From Armigeres subalbatus (lineage: Eukaryota > Arthropoda > Insecta > Diptera > Culicidae), in contig NC_085141.1 in assembly GCF_024139115.2 (NCBI RefSeq), positions 403,554,612 through 403,618,611 on the forward strand: DNA of 64,000 nucleotides. The letters are read 5' to 3'. A program made the position numbers and the translations under genes. The notes beneath the pieces were generated by a model. It was not told the DNA's origin and ran no database searches. It saw nothing but the letters and a program-made list of their open reading frames with translations. Shown here piece by piece: positions 22,227-33,583 of the stretch (positions are counted from its first letter, which is position 1; the number at the start of each line of letters is the position of its first letter).

Positions 22227-23205
22227 TATACCTCTTCTTGGATAAATAGGTCAAATCCTGACTCCTGTGTGTAATTAAGTCTTGAAGGTTCCTCTTATTT
22301 TGCTAATCTATGGCGTCATAGAAAACGATACACGTGCGCTTCCCATCGTGGGCAAAAACCGGTCATCCAAACATTGAAAGCTAATAAAGCACTTCTTTCA
22401 ACCAAAAATAGTTTTTCTTCAGCTAGGAAACTAGCTTATTCAACTAAAATTGTTTGTTGGGAGAACTTGTTAACGCGTTAATCCCTCTTCCACGGCTGGA
22501 GACTCAAAGTCCATCCAACTGGGAGGCTACTATTCGGCTTCTTGATTCAGTTGACCTCCGAGCAGTTTGCTCAATGTTAATAAAGAGATACTAATCATAA
22601 TGGCAAATACCATCCATTTCGTATAGCTACGTAGTCCTACGTCACCTTGCGTACAACCCGATTGGGCTGCACCTTTAAGTTTTTTCAAATCATACGAGTA
22701 AGGGCTACGCAGCAACAACATGCTGAAGCTGGCAGGGTTCCGAATCCGGTATAGAAAATTGGGTCAACTGTCCAGTATACTGACCCAGCTTAGTATGGGG
22801 AGAAAAAAAATGTTTTTTATGTCCTTATTTACGAAACTTTCAGCAAAAAAAATATCGAGTTCCACGGGGCACCCCTCAGGATTGTGTCTTTCAGTGAATT
22901 CGATAACATTTTGTTTCCTAGGCCAGTATACTGTCCAGGTTCTAAAAGTCTCTTGTAGTTGTAGTTTTCCCAAAAAGACCATTCTTGAAACACTGGAACA
23001 CTAAACCCCGCTTTTTCTTTTGTAGTTTTGTACTTTCAGAAACCGGCCCAATTAATGTGTTAAAGGCCAGTCCATGCCTATCTCATCCTTAGTCATGTAT
23101 GTCAGATTAAATTAGAGTGCCCTCAAATAAAATTAAGTGAAAAATAAATTGTTTACAGGACCGTTGAATTTTATTTACTGTTTTATTCTTGAGAGTTTAT
23201 TCTGC
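22227..23205 (+). repeat. Duplicated block, copy 2, directly upstream of the esterase
   Basis: Segment B (22227-23102) and segment A (23113-23205) are contiguous here, which shows the ancestral order. The block ends about 70 bp before the presumed esterase transcription start, so it covers the proximal upstream region. Copy 1 lies 3.4 kb further upstream. Confidence 0.8.
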
Positions 23206-23273
23206 TGCCGCTGAATGAATGAAATGCAGGTCACATAGAAAAGGTCAAGATTGGGCAGTTTGTTGTTTTTGAT

Positions 23274-23304
23274 TCAGTGCACACTTCGTACAGTTCCGCG
23301 GTCG
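23274..23304 (+). promoter_or_regulatory. Possible Inr/DPE-type core promoter of the esterase
   Basis: An arthropod initiator TCAGT is at 23274-23278 (A+1 at 23276). GGTCG at 23300-23304 resembles a downstream promoter element but lies at +25 rather than the usual +28. No TATA box at -30. This would give a 179-nt leader. Prediction only. Confidence 0.3.
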
Positions 23305-23454
23305 GAAGTAGTAGCGATTAGAAGACGACTACGCGCTTCCAGAATAGCGTTTGACGAGTTTTGCATCGTAATTTAATGCGATAGTGTATCTCGGCTCGCG
23401 CGCGTTCATCTTTTCTTTTCGCCCGATTGAACGAGCAAACAAAACTAGTGTGAA

Positions 23455-25331
23455 ATGTTATCGCAGACGGGTGCTCTGCTCGTGACGATTGTGATTCTCT
23501 GTGGAATAAGTGGCGCATCGGTTCCGAGAAATGGGTGCATCGTGGAATTTGGAGAACAGAGCAGAGGTCGGGGAATTCCCCGACAAACGTTTAACAGGAA
23601 TCCGTACTGCGAATTCCTAGGGATTCGCTATGCAGAGCCTCCAAAGGGTGCGCTTCGATTCGAGGTATGGGATGCAAATGAAGATGCTTGTTGGAGAATG
23701 TGACACAAATCTGTTCTTGTTTGTAGAATCCAGTGTTGCTTCCCCCTCGTGGCGAACAAAACTACCTCACATTGGGAAGCGTATGCCCACAAGTTGACGA
23801 TTTGAATAACGCGACGCAGGTTTTGGGCGATGAGGACTGCCTGTTCTTGGATGTCTATCGACCTTATGGCCTGAATAGCTCGCGATTATTACCCGTGTTG
23901 GTGTTCGTCCACGGAGGAAGTTTTTCAGTTGGGTCCTCCACCAGCGACCTACACGGAGTGGACCTGCTTATTGATAACGTGAGTCAAGATACAAGAATAC
24001 AGTTTTCATATTTTAACTAATATCAATTGCTCCAGGAAATCATTATTGTAAGTATTCAGTATCGACTGGATCAGCTGGGATTCTTACGATCAGATGAGTT
24101 TAACATTAGCGGAAATTTTGGGCTCAAAGATCAGCGAACTGCCCTGCAATGGGTTCAAAGATACATTCGTCATTTTGGTGGCGATCCGCGAATAGTTACT
24201 CTCATGGGACACAGTGCTGGTGCCGCCTCAGTTACTTATCATCTGTATTCGGAAAACTCCAAGGACTGTTCAAACAGGCTTTTGCCTTAGGAGGATCAAT
24301 GCTGGCCCCGTGGGCTTTTCTCTACGATGCCGGCCTCTACACACATCAGTATTTTAAGGAATTAAATATCACATCGATCGAGCAAATGAAATCGGTCGAC
24401 TTCAAGTCGTTCTGGAACAAAGATATTATTTACAAATTTGCAACCGTCAACTATGGATTTTGTGTGCCAAGCGCTGAACTCGACGCTGCGGATGCAGTTG
24501 TAACGCGATCACCGCAAGAGCTGATCCGCTCGAAGCCTCACAACGACGTGGCATTGCTGTTTGGTCAATCCTCTGAAGAGTTTGAGCTGTTTCTCAGCTA
24601 TGTTGATGACTATTGGATAGGTGAGAACTTTCCCAATTTTCAAAATGAAACGCTAAAAAGCTACATCGATGCAATTGTGGACAGAGCTGCGGAACTTGCG
24701 GAACGTGGAGGAATTGAGCTGGACAAAAATGTGTTTTATTTGGAATTGGCGAATACAGCAAACTGGTTCTTCCCGAACAAGCATTTACTGAGAGAGTATT
24801 CCAAATGGGTTCCAGATAAAACCTACTTCTTCCGATTTCAATTCGATGGAAAATTTGGCTGGTACAAGAAGGCTTACGAATATGATGTGAAGCACTACGG
24901 TGCGGTCCATGGCGACGAGTTGGGCTACATCTTCACTCCTCATAATGTGAGAGAGGCGTTGGCAAACCGAAGTAGTTTCAGAGATGAGTGGCGGATACAT
25001 GAGCAAACGGTCCAGTTTGTGACAAACTTCATCAAGTTCGGGTGGGTTTAGATAGATATCTGATGACATTGAACATATTTAATAGAATATTTTTCGTCGT
25101 AGGACTCCAAATAATCCTGGATCAAGGCCGTTGTGGCCTCCGTACGACGGAAATTCAGCTAATCCAAAGTACTTGAACATTGATAAGACATTCGAAATAC
25201 GGTCGGATCAGTGGAGTTTGTATCACTCGTTTTGGGGTGCAATATATCAGTGTTTGTATCATTATAATTGCAATGATATCAAGGATCTGCTAAGGATAGT
25301 TGAGAAAGATAAACGATTAACTAATAATTAA
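23455..25331 (+). CDS. Secreted carboxylesterase-like alpha/beta hydrolase, four exons, one frameshift
   Basis: Exons 23455-23664, 23727-23978, 24036-25041 and 25103-25331, each intron with GT..AG ends. Predicted about 565 residues, usual for carboxylesterases. Residues 1-22 form a signal peptide. Family features in order: YAEPPKGALRFE; Cys90/Cys108 with EDCLFLDVYRP; oxyanion VHGG (131-134); FGGDP; nucleophile elbow GHSAG with Ser about 214; a Glu in SSEEFE; catalytic His in AVHGDE. The enzyme should hydrolyse carboxylic esters outside the cell or in the secretory path; substrate unknown (juvenile-hormone-esterase or general type-B esterase both possible). In exon 3, at about 24262, one base is missing: the upstream frame ends at 24288-24290, while GLFKQAFALGG continues in another frame. 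Either a recent pseudogene or a sequencing error. Splice sites and the remaining frame are intact. ATG at 23455 is the only start that includes the signal peptide. Confidence 0.85.
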
Positions 25332-25336
25332 ATAAG

Positions 25337-25342
25337 AATAAA
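25337..25342 (+). terminator. Poly(A) signal of the esterase
   Basis: AATAAA begins 6 nt after the TAA stop (25329-25331). The short 3' UTR is plausible for an insect gene. Confidence 0.5.
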
Positions 25343-25344
25343 AT

Positions 25345-27750
25345 TATGTAGATTGTATTTATGATCAACTTAATGAACCAGATGTGGAAACTTGAATAAT
25401 TTTCTTTTTGTCCGAATCAATTGTATCTAACCAATGCTTACAGAACAAAACGAGGTTTTTTGCTTTGCGGAATTTTCCACAAGCCAGAAGGGGATAAATT
25501 CCACCGAATGCGTTGGCTTTGCGTTGAAAATGAATCCAAAACAATTAGTTGGAAGTCGGCAACAAGTTTATTGCCAAAGGCATAAGCTTCCAGAACACTA
25601 GAGAAAAAGAATATTTCACTCGGATTGGTTGGAATTCCCTCATCGAATAAGACAAGCATATTGAAGTCGCATTTCTCGCACAAGATTTAATTCCACCAGT
25701 TTCGCTCAAGATTCCATTCCATGAACCGTAGATTGGACTGGTTTATTAATTTTTCACTTTATTACCCGTCATCCATATTTTGTTCCGCTGCTGACGGTTG
25801 AGTACGAACAATAAAAATGAGGCGCGAGGCGAGCGGAGCAAACAGTTTGGGGCATTATTAGAAATAATTGTTTGACGAATATATTCGCCCTCTTCCCACC
25901 GAACTGCAGCACCCTGCCTTCAAACTGTCTGCGGGTATTGTTCGCTGCCTCTCCCCCAAAAGTATGCCCCTAAGGAAATGAAATTGCCGAAGCGAAGTTT
26001 GCTGCTCATTTTTGTTTGAAATTCAATTTTCAATTTTCGCGCGTACTTTTGCAATTGTTTTATTCATGGCGGGCGCTGTCGGCTGGTTTCGGTGAAGCGG
26101 TCGTCCGGGTGTTTGCTGCTGCTTAGCTCAAGTGCCAGTGAAAATGGGCCAGCGTTGGGTCGAATGAAGAGAAGTGACGCTGCCGTCCAGAGGAGAGGAA
26201 AATTGCTGGAATGCAATGAAGGCGGAGACCAGTTGATTTTGTTTAACACTTCGAAATACTCCGTTGGGCTGGTGCCGGTAATTTAGTTGCAGACAGTTGG
26301 AAGGTAAATTAAATGTGGCGTGCAGCAAAGTTGCTGCTCTTTTGGGATAGATCAAGACGATAACTGTTATGATGTGCTATTGAACTAAGCATTTTATGCG
26401 TCACGGAATTCCTTTCAATAAAACTTAGGAAGGGGAGAGGGGTGAAATTATAATTAATTCATTTACCGAACAGATAAAAGAAGAGTACTTCAGGAAATGA
26501 GGAGCCGTGGTTCGATCAAACTCAGCAATTTCTTTATAGTATATCGGTACTCCACCATATCGATGTTACTGATGTTATGCAGTACCGTCAATAGAAATTA
26601 AAGTGCAAACATCTACATCATTCTTGAAAATCCAGTTTCTCCTGTTACAAAAATTCGACCAGAGGAGAATGGATAGATTAGCAAATATAATGGTGAAACA
26701 TATTTCATAATCTCTTTATTATTTATGGAAGTGAAAACAAATAGATGAAATCATCTGATTTTAGAGTCTGAAATATTGTTGAAAAAGTTTCTCAAATGTT
26801 GGGACATGTGTGTCTCTGCAAAAAGGAACCGTTTTTCTTCATGGCCATTTTTGGTTGATGTTATTTAGTTTGTATTAATTTTTAGAAAGGCATTGCTTCG
26901 ATTTTCCAAATGCAATTGTTACATCGGAATTTCTGTCGCTGTGTTGTTCCATCGAAACTTCCTACCTTTGCACAGTGGCAAAAATCGTGTTTTTAGTGCG
27001 TTTATTCAATAGTACCATTGGATCATCAACTCCTTGTGATTTCTACCTTGCATAGTAGGAAATGGTTTTTGATGAAACATTCCTTACATCCGCTTACAAC
27101 TCTACCTACAGTTCAGGTATTAATTTAAAGTTCATTACTTGTACTTTGTTATGCATATGAGATTGACTGATTCAATTCGCCCGTAGTAGCGAATATGACC
27201 AATAAATCCAATAAAACTGTTATAACTTTTCTATTTTTCAAGCTTTTAAGTCACAATAGCCATCAAACAGTGTATTTTAATATTATCTAAAACTTTCTAG
27301 ACCAAGCTCAAAATGTATAAATTTAAGTGAAAAAGACATGGTGAAAAAACATTTCTAAGGGGTTGACTGTATAAAACGTAAAAGATCCCAAAGTAACGGA
27401 ATAACGAACTTGGTGTTTCAGAAGAACTTTTGCTACAACTTTTATGAGAAATCAAACCTTATATGTTGTGTAGTGGAAAAATTAAATTCTTCATCTCACT
27501 TTTAGAGGGATTGATCAATAAGCTGAATACCTTCAAAGAAGCGCATTAACTTACTGATAAAATGTCTCGAAGACACCATTACGCTAAATTGAATAATAAA
27601 GGTACTATTAGAATACAGTTTTAGCCACTGTGATTTGTGGTGATTTTGGCTGTGTGCGTACAGTACGGAGAAATAATTGATGGCAAATACCATACCATAG
27701 AGGCAATGAATGAATTCAGAAGAACCACTTTCTGAAATAAACGAATGCAT
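25345..27750. other. Unique spacer downstream of the esterase, no supported gene
   Basis: About 2.4 kb without recognisable repeats. The section 25780-26350 is GC-richer and has open frames on both strands, but none carries a motif I know. It may be regulatory or contain an exon of an unseen gene. Confidence 0.4.
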
Positions 27751-27756
27751 TGAACT

Positions 27757-28140
27757 GAACAATTTGGTTAAATTTTGTCTGTCATGTGGAAGGGTTGTTT
27801 GGCCAGAAGTAATTTGGCTGAAGGTCAATGGGCCGAAATTTTTTAGAAAAATGGCTGAAACCAATCTGGTCTTCTGGTCAAAATTCAATTGACAGAAAAT
27901 GTCATTTGGCCGTAATGAACATACGGCCGAAAATCACGTTTGGCCGAACTTGTTATTTGGCCAAAGAAGCCGTTTAGCCGATGGGTCATTTAGCCGAAAA
28001 CGTCGATCGCCCGAAATAGTCGTTTGCCAGAAAGGGCCATTTGGGCGAACCTATGGCGGAAAATGTCGTTTGGCAGAAATGGTTGTTTTTCAGAAGCACC
28101 ATTTAACCGAGAATGTCTTTTTGTCGTTTGCCAGAATACT
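27757..28140 (+). repeat. Degenerate minisatellite of (T)TTGGCCGAAAATGTC type
   Basis: Units of about 20-24 bp, variants of 'catttggccgaaaatgtc', recur some fifteen times with heavy divergence. The 111-codon frame at 27899-28234 is a product of the repeat. Confidence 0.65.
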
Positions 28141-28439
28141 AGAGCATGTGAAAAGTGTTAAAAGAGTAATAGACAGTACATATGAAAATCGTCTACTACT
28201 AAGCACTTGGAATCAAAGTCAGAAATATTACTAAGAATCTTCTTTCTATCATAGAAAACGCATCATCATTCAGTACTAATTGATTTATTTATCCGCTCTG
28301 CTCTCAGCTTTAACCAACTTGCCCAACTATACGAATACTCTACTCTAAGCTGCATGAGCAACTAATACTTGAATACTTAGACCTGTGCCCCGATTGAAAT
28401 TTCATCGGCGGCCGTGGCGTGTAAGATTATTTTCAGCCA

Positions 28440-28735
28440 TCCATCGGAAAGGGCCGCGTGCAACGGAAATTCTCCGGAATTCCTCCAGAAGTTCCTCAGG
28501 GAATTCTTCTGGCTGTTCATTCCGGAATTCCTCTGGATATTCCTTAGGAAGTTTTTCCTGAAAATTTTCCTGATTTTCCTCCGGGAATTCTTCCAGAAGA
28601 TCCTCCAGGAATCCTTCCTGATGCTACTCCAGAAAGTTTTTCCGGGAATTCATTTGAAAGCTTCTCTTGAGTTTAAAAATTCCGCTAGGAGCTACTCTAG
28701 AATTTTTCCCCGGCGCTTCCTCCAGAAATTCATCA
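28440..28735. repeat. Degenerate TCCRGGAATTCCTCC-type repeat
   Basis: Irregular repetition of 'ggaattcctccagaag'-like words, partly self-complementary through GGAATTCC. The 163-codon open frame 28414-28905 is low complexity (Phe/Leu/Lys-rich) and is attributed to the repeat. Confidence 0.6.
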
Positions 28736-29121
28736 GAAAATTCTACAGAGTTTTTTTTTTCCGGAAATTAGAATCAACCCAGAAATTATTTGAGAAATTA
28801 TATTGGCAATTCCCCCTTTCCCCCCTCCAGACCCAATTTCGCCAAGAGTTCTCCCATGATGTAATAGGATGGTTTTCCCAAAGGGCTTCCTGGAGCAATC
28901 CTTGAAAAAAAAAAACTGAAAACAAGTTGCCAAATCATCTTTAGAAGAAATTTACAGAGGATTGATAGAATTTTGAGTCGATTTTCGGATAGGTTTTCAG
29001 TCCAGTAAACAAATTTTCCATGCCCTGTTGAATTTCAGACTAAAAGAATTCTATTATTCTATTATAATCCGAATGTATTCTACGAACATTTCCTTAAATT
29101 ATTGAAGAACAATTCCCGGGA
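28736..29121. other. No gene seen
   Basis: AT-rich sequence with short T and A runs; nothing recognised. Confidence 0.4.
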
Positions 29122-29210
29122 GGTACGAGGTCAAAATATGTATCTGCAAAGATATCGAAAATTAATTGGTGGAATTAAATGGAGAGTACTTAATTCGTCT
29201 TAGACGGTTG
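29122..29210 (+). repeat. Hammerhead-like repeat, copy 4, catalytic-like core deleted
   Basis: Contains 'gtacgaggtc', then 'atctgcaaagat', the 'tggtggaattaaatgg' module and 'cgtcttagacggttg'. Compared with copies 2 and 3, the CTGAAGA and stem-loop portion is missing between GTACGAG and GTC. Confidence 0.55.
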
Positions 29211-29214
29211 GTGA

Positions 29215-31060
29215 TCATTGATAAGCTAACGTTCTTCAATTATGTGCATAAGCCGACTTTTAATCATTGTCTCAAAAATCTTTCCGAGACAGCTATTCAA
29301 ATAGATTGGGCTGTAATTCCCTGGACAGTTCCTTTCTCCTTTTCCCTTGTATGTATATGGGATCTACTTTTGATTTAGTCCAGATTTCTGGATAAATTGA
29401 ACTTTCAAATAGTCCGTTATAAGTTTTGAGAAGAAGATTTTTGTATTCTATTAGGAGGTTAGTAATCATGACATAATAGATTCCGTCTGGAACAAGGGCG
29501 GATCCTTTTAGTGCTGCCATCGCTTCTTCCAACTCATTTTTGGAAAATACCGTATTATATTCAGCCGTGGCATCCTGGTTGATTTTTGGCGGAGATTTTT
29601 CGATGGTATATTATTTGTAACTGAATATTTGTCCAAAATGTTAAGCCAGGCTATCAACGATGCTCTTGTTGTTAGTTGCTCGTTGGTTTTTTAGTTTGAC
29701 TCCTCTGATATGTGAGGATTTATATTTTCCTTGAATTCCTTGTTCCACAACTCTTTTACTGGTGTATGCATGTTAAATTTTTTAACAAAGTCGTCCCATG
29801 ATTTATTTTTTGTCTTCAGGATAATCTCTTGTGCTTTGATATTTGATTCCCGGAAGTCTAGTGTATGATTGGGATTTGGAGATACTCTATTACTTCTTTT
29901 GCAAATTTCGTAGGGCCTTTCTTCTCGCTTTCACTGCAGAAGCTAAGCTCATTAGCTCAAGCTCAAGTTCATTATCCCACCAGAGTACCTGTTTTTCCCT
30001 GACAATCCCTTTCGTTTTTAGAATTGATTGTTCGGCTGCTTTTATTATCTGTCTTGTTATCAATGAATCGCCTGCTTTGAGCGTGCTTACAGCGGCACAT
30101 TAGGAGTTAACTTTGAATAGTATGGCGAAAGGCATCTAAGGTTCGATTTCTCAAAATTAAGCACCTTAATCAAACAAATATTTGGTAGGCGTCGTAGTAG
30201 CGGACACCTTCCTATATAACTACATAACCAAATAATTTTTCATGAAATGTTTCTAATTTAGAGAAAACCCACGTTAGATGTCTTTCGCCATACAAATTTC
30301 TGGTGGTTAACTCATGCTGGCTATTTTGCGCATATACTATAGCGCCTGGATGTGACAGCGGCGGGTAGAAAATCAGCTACTGCCAATAATTCATTATATC
30401 TGCTCGGTTACGTCATCTATGTAAGAGATTTCGATAGTGTTTCTGTATTTTTGATGTGACTATATTTTGCCTTGCTGACCGATTTCGCTGGATCCACGCA
30501 GTGGATGATGTACATTGAGGTCTCCTACCAATATGAAAGGCTTAGAGATCTGAGACAGCAGATCTAAAATCTCATTCTTTTGAATCCGTTTTACGGGAGG
30601 TAGATATATATTCAGTATATAAGCTTGTGTTTATATCGATGGATTCACTATCAATGTATTCTTATACTGCTGTTATTACCCCGCCTGCTTAGCTCGCATC
30701 ATCTGGTTTTGGTCGATGGTATGTTTTATGCTTGCTTATGCAAGATTGATAATTATTTTGACACATTGTTTCTTGAAGGCGTACCACTTGGGGGTTGGTT
30801 GTATTCATAAACAATTTTATTTCAGTTCTTCTTCTCCGTAGTCCCCTTACATTCCAAGAGACCAGACAATTTTCGCTGTTCGTCAAGTTATGTGTTGGTG
30901 TTGTTTATGGTCTCATTGGATGTGATTTCGACTTCAGGACCCCATATCCTCATCTTGGTTGGTAGAATTATCGAATTGTTCTGCTTTTGAGTTGACATAG
31001 TCGACCACTTCGTAAGGTTGCATTTTGCTATCTCCTTTCTTCTTCCTTGGAGTGGAAATT
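29215..31060 (-). pseudogene. Decayed LINE of the I/Jockey group (endonuclease and RT start)
   Basis: Minus strand. The endonuclease start at 30886-30690 reads LVSWNVRGLRRRRTEI and LQETMCQNN with the family Asn and Glu. The beginning of reverse transcriptase at about 29530-29293 reads GIYYVMITNLLIEYKNLL and SIYPEIW. Between them the sequence is frameshifted but continuous in order and spacing, so this is the 5' half of an element lacking the RT core and 3' end. Upstream sequence to about 31060 may be the end of ORF1. Clade uncertain. Confidence 0.65.
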
Positions 31061-31382
31061 CGGGTATTTTCCTAACTCTCTAACTTTTCTCTAACAACTT
31101 TAATAGATTTTCAAGTTTTCTTCACTTCTGTAATCCCTTGTTGGGCAACGGTCTCAAGCCTCATTTTCCAGCGGTTTTCTAGATGCGCTTTGTGATTTTC
31201 CAAATCCAAAAAACATTCCCCAAACCACAATCCATTTTCCAGCGGTGTTCCAGACGCGCTTGTGGCCATACTAACCACCTTGCCTTGTGATTTTTTTAAA
31301 CCATCAAATATTTTATTCTTCGCTTATTAACCACTTGAATTCAACTCAACTCAGAGGTACCCCTTCGAGATATTACATTCGT
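31061..31382. other. No gene; about 80-bp imperfect duplication
   Basis: 'cattttccagcggt' with 'agacgcgcttgtg'-like sequence occurs at about 31165 and again at about 31230. Nothing else recognised. Confidence 0.4.
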
Positions 31383-31637
31383 TAGTGCGGTAAGACGCGC
31401 GGCTACAAAGCAAGACCATGCTGAGGGTGGCTGGGTTCGAATCCCGATGCCGGTCTAGGCAATTTTCGGATTGGAAATAAAAGTATCATCGTGCTAGCCT
31501 CATGATATACAAATGCAAAAATGGTAACCTGGCTTAGAAACTTCGTAGTTAATAACTGTGGAAGTGCTTGATGAACACTAAGCTGCGAGGCGGCGCTGTC
31601 CCAGTGTGGGGATGTAATGCCAATAAGAAGAAGAAGA
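31383..31637 (+). mobile_element. Feilai-type SINE, 5' truncated
   Basis: Begins inside the tRNA-like head ('ttagtgcggtaagacgcgcg'), keeps a good B box (gggttcgaatccc), the body and an (AAG)n tail. The first about 10 bp are missing or changed, and I could not find a clear TSD. Confidence 0.8.
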
Positions 31638-31898
31638 ACCCCATCATACGGGATATAGTGCACTCCAAAAAGTTGACTGAAATTTTCGCTGTTCCGTGAC
31701 TTTTCCATTTTTTCCATTCTTTTCCAACTTTTCCATTCAAATTAGGTTTATACATATTTTGAGGACTTTTGGAAGCTTATGAGGCTCTTAAAAGGAAGCC
31801 TCTGAGCCACTTGAAAGTAGGCATCAGTGGCTCTTGAAGGGAGGCTTCCGAGTTTTTATAAAGGAGGTTTTCGAAGCTACTGAAAGAAGGCTTGCGAG

Positions 31899-32439
31899 CA
31901 GAGACGGGAACGGTTGACATTTCTTTTTATCATTCATTCTGCCACGCAGTCACAGAAAAACAAAACCACGGCAGCCGCAGCAGCAGCCACGACCAAGCAA
32001 ACGACAGTCAGCCCATGTTTTTATTATTTTCTCTCCCCATAATTAATGTTTCTGTACGCTCATTTCACGACGTATGACTGTTTTAGGTGGTAAATGATTA
32101 TTTCATTATTCCTTGGTCGTTTTAGAGACTAGAACTAATGAATCAGTACCAACGGCTAGCATTCTTTCTAGGCTTTGCACCACAGGCAATAAAACTCGAT
32201 TTTGTTCTGCTCGCGCTGCGCACGAACCGAAACAAAAAATCTCATGCAAATGCTGACCGCACCGACGGCTCGACTATCACGCAGCAGCAAAAAACAGTTT
32301 GCCTCATCGACAAAAATGTCACAATGAGGCGTAAATTTTTTTTGGAAAACCGTTTCGGTTTGTGCGGGCGTGAAATTTGACCGGATAAATGTAAACATTC
32401 GCATAATCACAGTGTTTTACTGTACATTTCCCAACACTG
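31899..32439. mobile_element. Non-autonomous hAT-like element with 8-bp TSD
   Basis: Imperfect terminal inverted repeats: left CAGAGACGGGAACGGT, right (reverse complement) CAGTGTTGGGAAATGT. Flanked by the exact 8-bp duplication CTTGCGAG (31891-31898 and 32440-32447), the hAT hallmark. 541 bp without transposase. Removing it rejoins satellite sequence. Confidence 0.85.
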
Positions 32440-32460
32440 CTTGCGAGCCTTTCAAAAGAA

Positions 32461-32506
32461 TGACCGCCTGAGTTAATATCCCTCAAAAACAAACCATCAT
32501 CATCAA
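32461..32506 (+). mobile_element. 46-bp retro-inserted stub with 13-bp TSD
   Basis: The 13-bp word CCTTTCAAAAGAA occurs at 32448-32460 and 32507-32519, flanking 46 bp that end in (CAT)n-A. This is the pattern of an extremely 5'-truncated LINE 3' end. The parent element is not identified. Confidence 0.65.
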
Positions 32507-33583
32507 CCTTTCAAAAGAAGGTTAGGAGCTCTTGGAAGGGGCTTCTGAGCCTCTTGAAGGGGGCTCTGAGCCTCTTGGAAAGAGGCTTGAGCCTCTTGGA
32601 AGGAGGCTCTGAGCCTCTTGGAAGGAGGCTGAGCCTCTTGGAAGGAGGCTTATGAGCCTCTTGGAAGGAGGCTTCGAGCCTCTTGGAAGGAGGCCTGAGC
32701 CTCTTGGAAGGAGGCTTCTGAGCCTCTTGGAAGGAGGCTTCTGAGCCTCTTGGAAGGAGGCTTCTGAGCCTCTTGGAAGGAGGCTCTGAGCCTCTTGGAA
32801 GGAGGCTTCTGAGCCTCTTGGAAGGAGGCTTCCGAGCTCTTGGAAGGAGGCTTCTGAGCCTCTTGGAAGGAGGCTTCTGAGCCTCTTGGAAGGAGGCTTG
32901 AGCTCTTGGAAGGAGGCTTCTGAGCCTCTTGGAAGGAGGCCTGAGCTCTTGGAAGGAGGCTTCCTGAGCCTCTGGAAGGAGGCTTCTGAGCCTCTTGGAA
33001 GGAGGCTTGAGCCTCTTGAAGGAGGCCTGAGCTCTTGAAGGAGGCCTGAGCCTCTTGGAAGGAGGCTCTGAGCCTCTTGGAAGGAGGCTTCCTGAGCCTC
33101 TTGGAAGGAGGCTTCTGAGCCTCTTGGAAGGAGGCTTCTGAGCCTCTTGGAAGGAGGCTTCTGAGCCTCTTGGAAGGAGGCCTTGAGCCTCTTGGAAGGA
33201 GGCTTCCTGAGCCTCTTGGAAGGAGGCTTCTGAGCCTCTTGGAAGGAGGCTTGAGCCTTCTTGGAAGGAGGCTCTGAGCCTCTTGGAAGGAGGCTTCCTG
33301 AGCCTCTTGGAAGGAGGCTCTGAGCCTTTGGAAGGAGGCTCTGAGCCTCTTGGAAGGAGGCTTCTGAGCCTCTTGGAAGGAGGCCTGAGCCTCTTGGAAG
33401 GAGGCTTCTGAGCCTCTTGGAAGGAGGCTTCTGAGCCTCTTGAAGGAGGCTTCTGAGCCTCTTGGAAGGAGGCTCTGAGCCTCTTGGAAGGAGGCTCTGA
33501 GCCTCTTGGAAGGAGGCTTCTGAGCCTCTTGGAAGGAGGCTTCTGAGCTCTTGGAAGGAGGCCTGAGCCTCTTGGAAGGAGGA

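Larger units (their letters stand above)
31755..33583 (-). repeat. Satellite array 1, 23-bp hairpin unit, with two insertions
   Basis: The homogeneous part, 32520-33583, is a tandem array of about 23-bp units (plus strand: gagcctcttggaaggaggc followed by ttct), with 21-24-bp variants. Each unit contains GCCTC...GAGGC and can fold. Reverse-complemented it is the same family as array 2 (42688-49351), with CTTCCAA in place of CTTTCAA. The left edge, 31755-31898, is strongly diverged, as expected for satellite borders, and is split by insertions at 31899-32439 and 32461-32506. Minus-strand open frames of 361 and 314 codons result from the repeat. Confidence 0.85.

Noticed and set aside
27899..28234. 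111-codon frame
   Set aside because: Made of the TTGGCCGAAAATG minisatellite; codon pattern follows the repeat.
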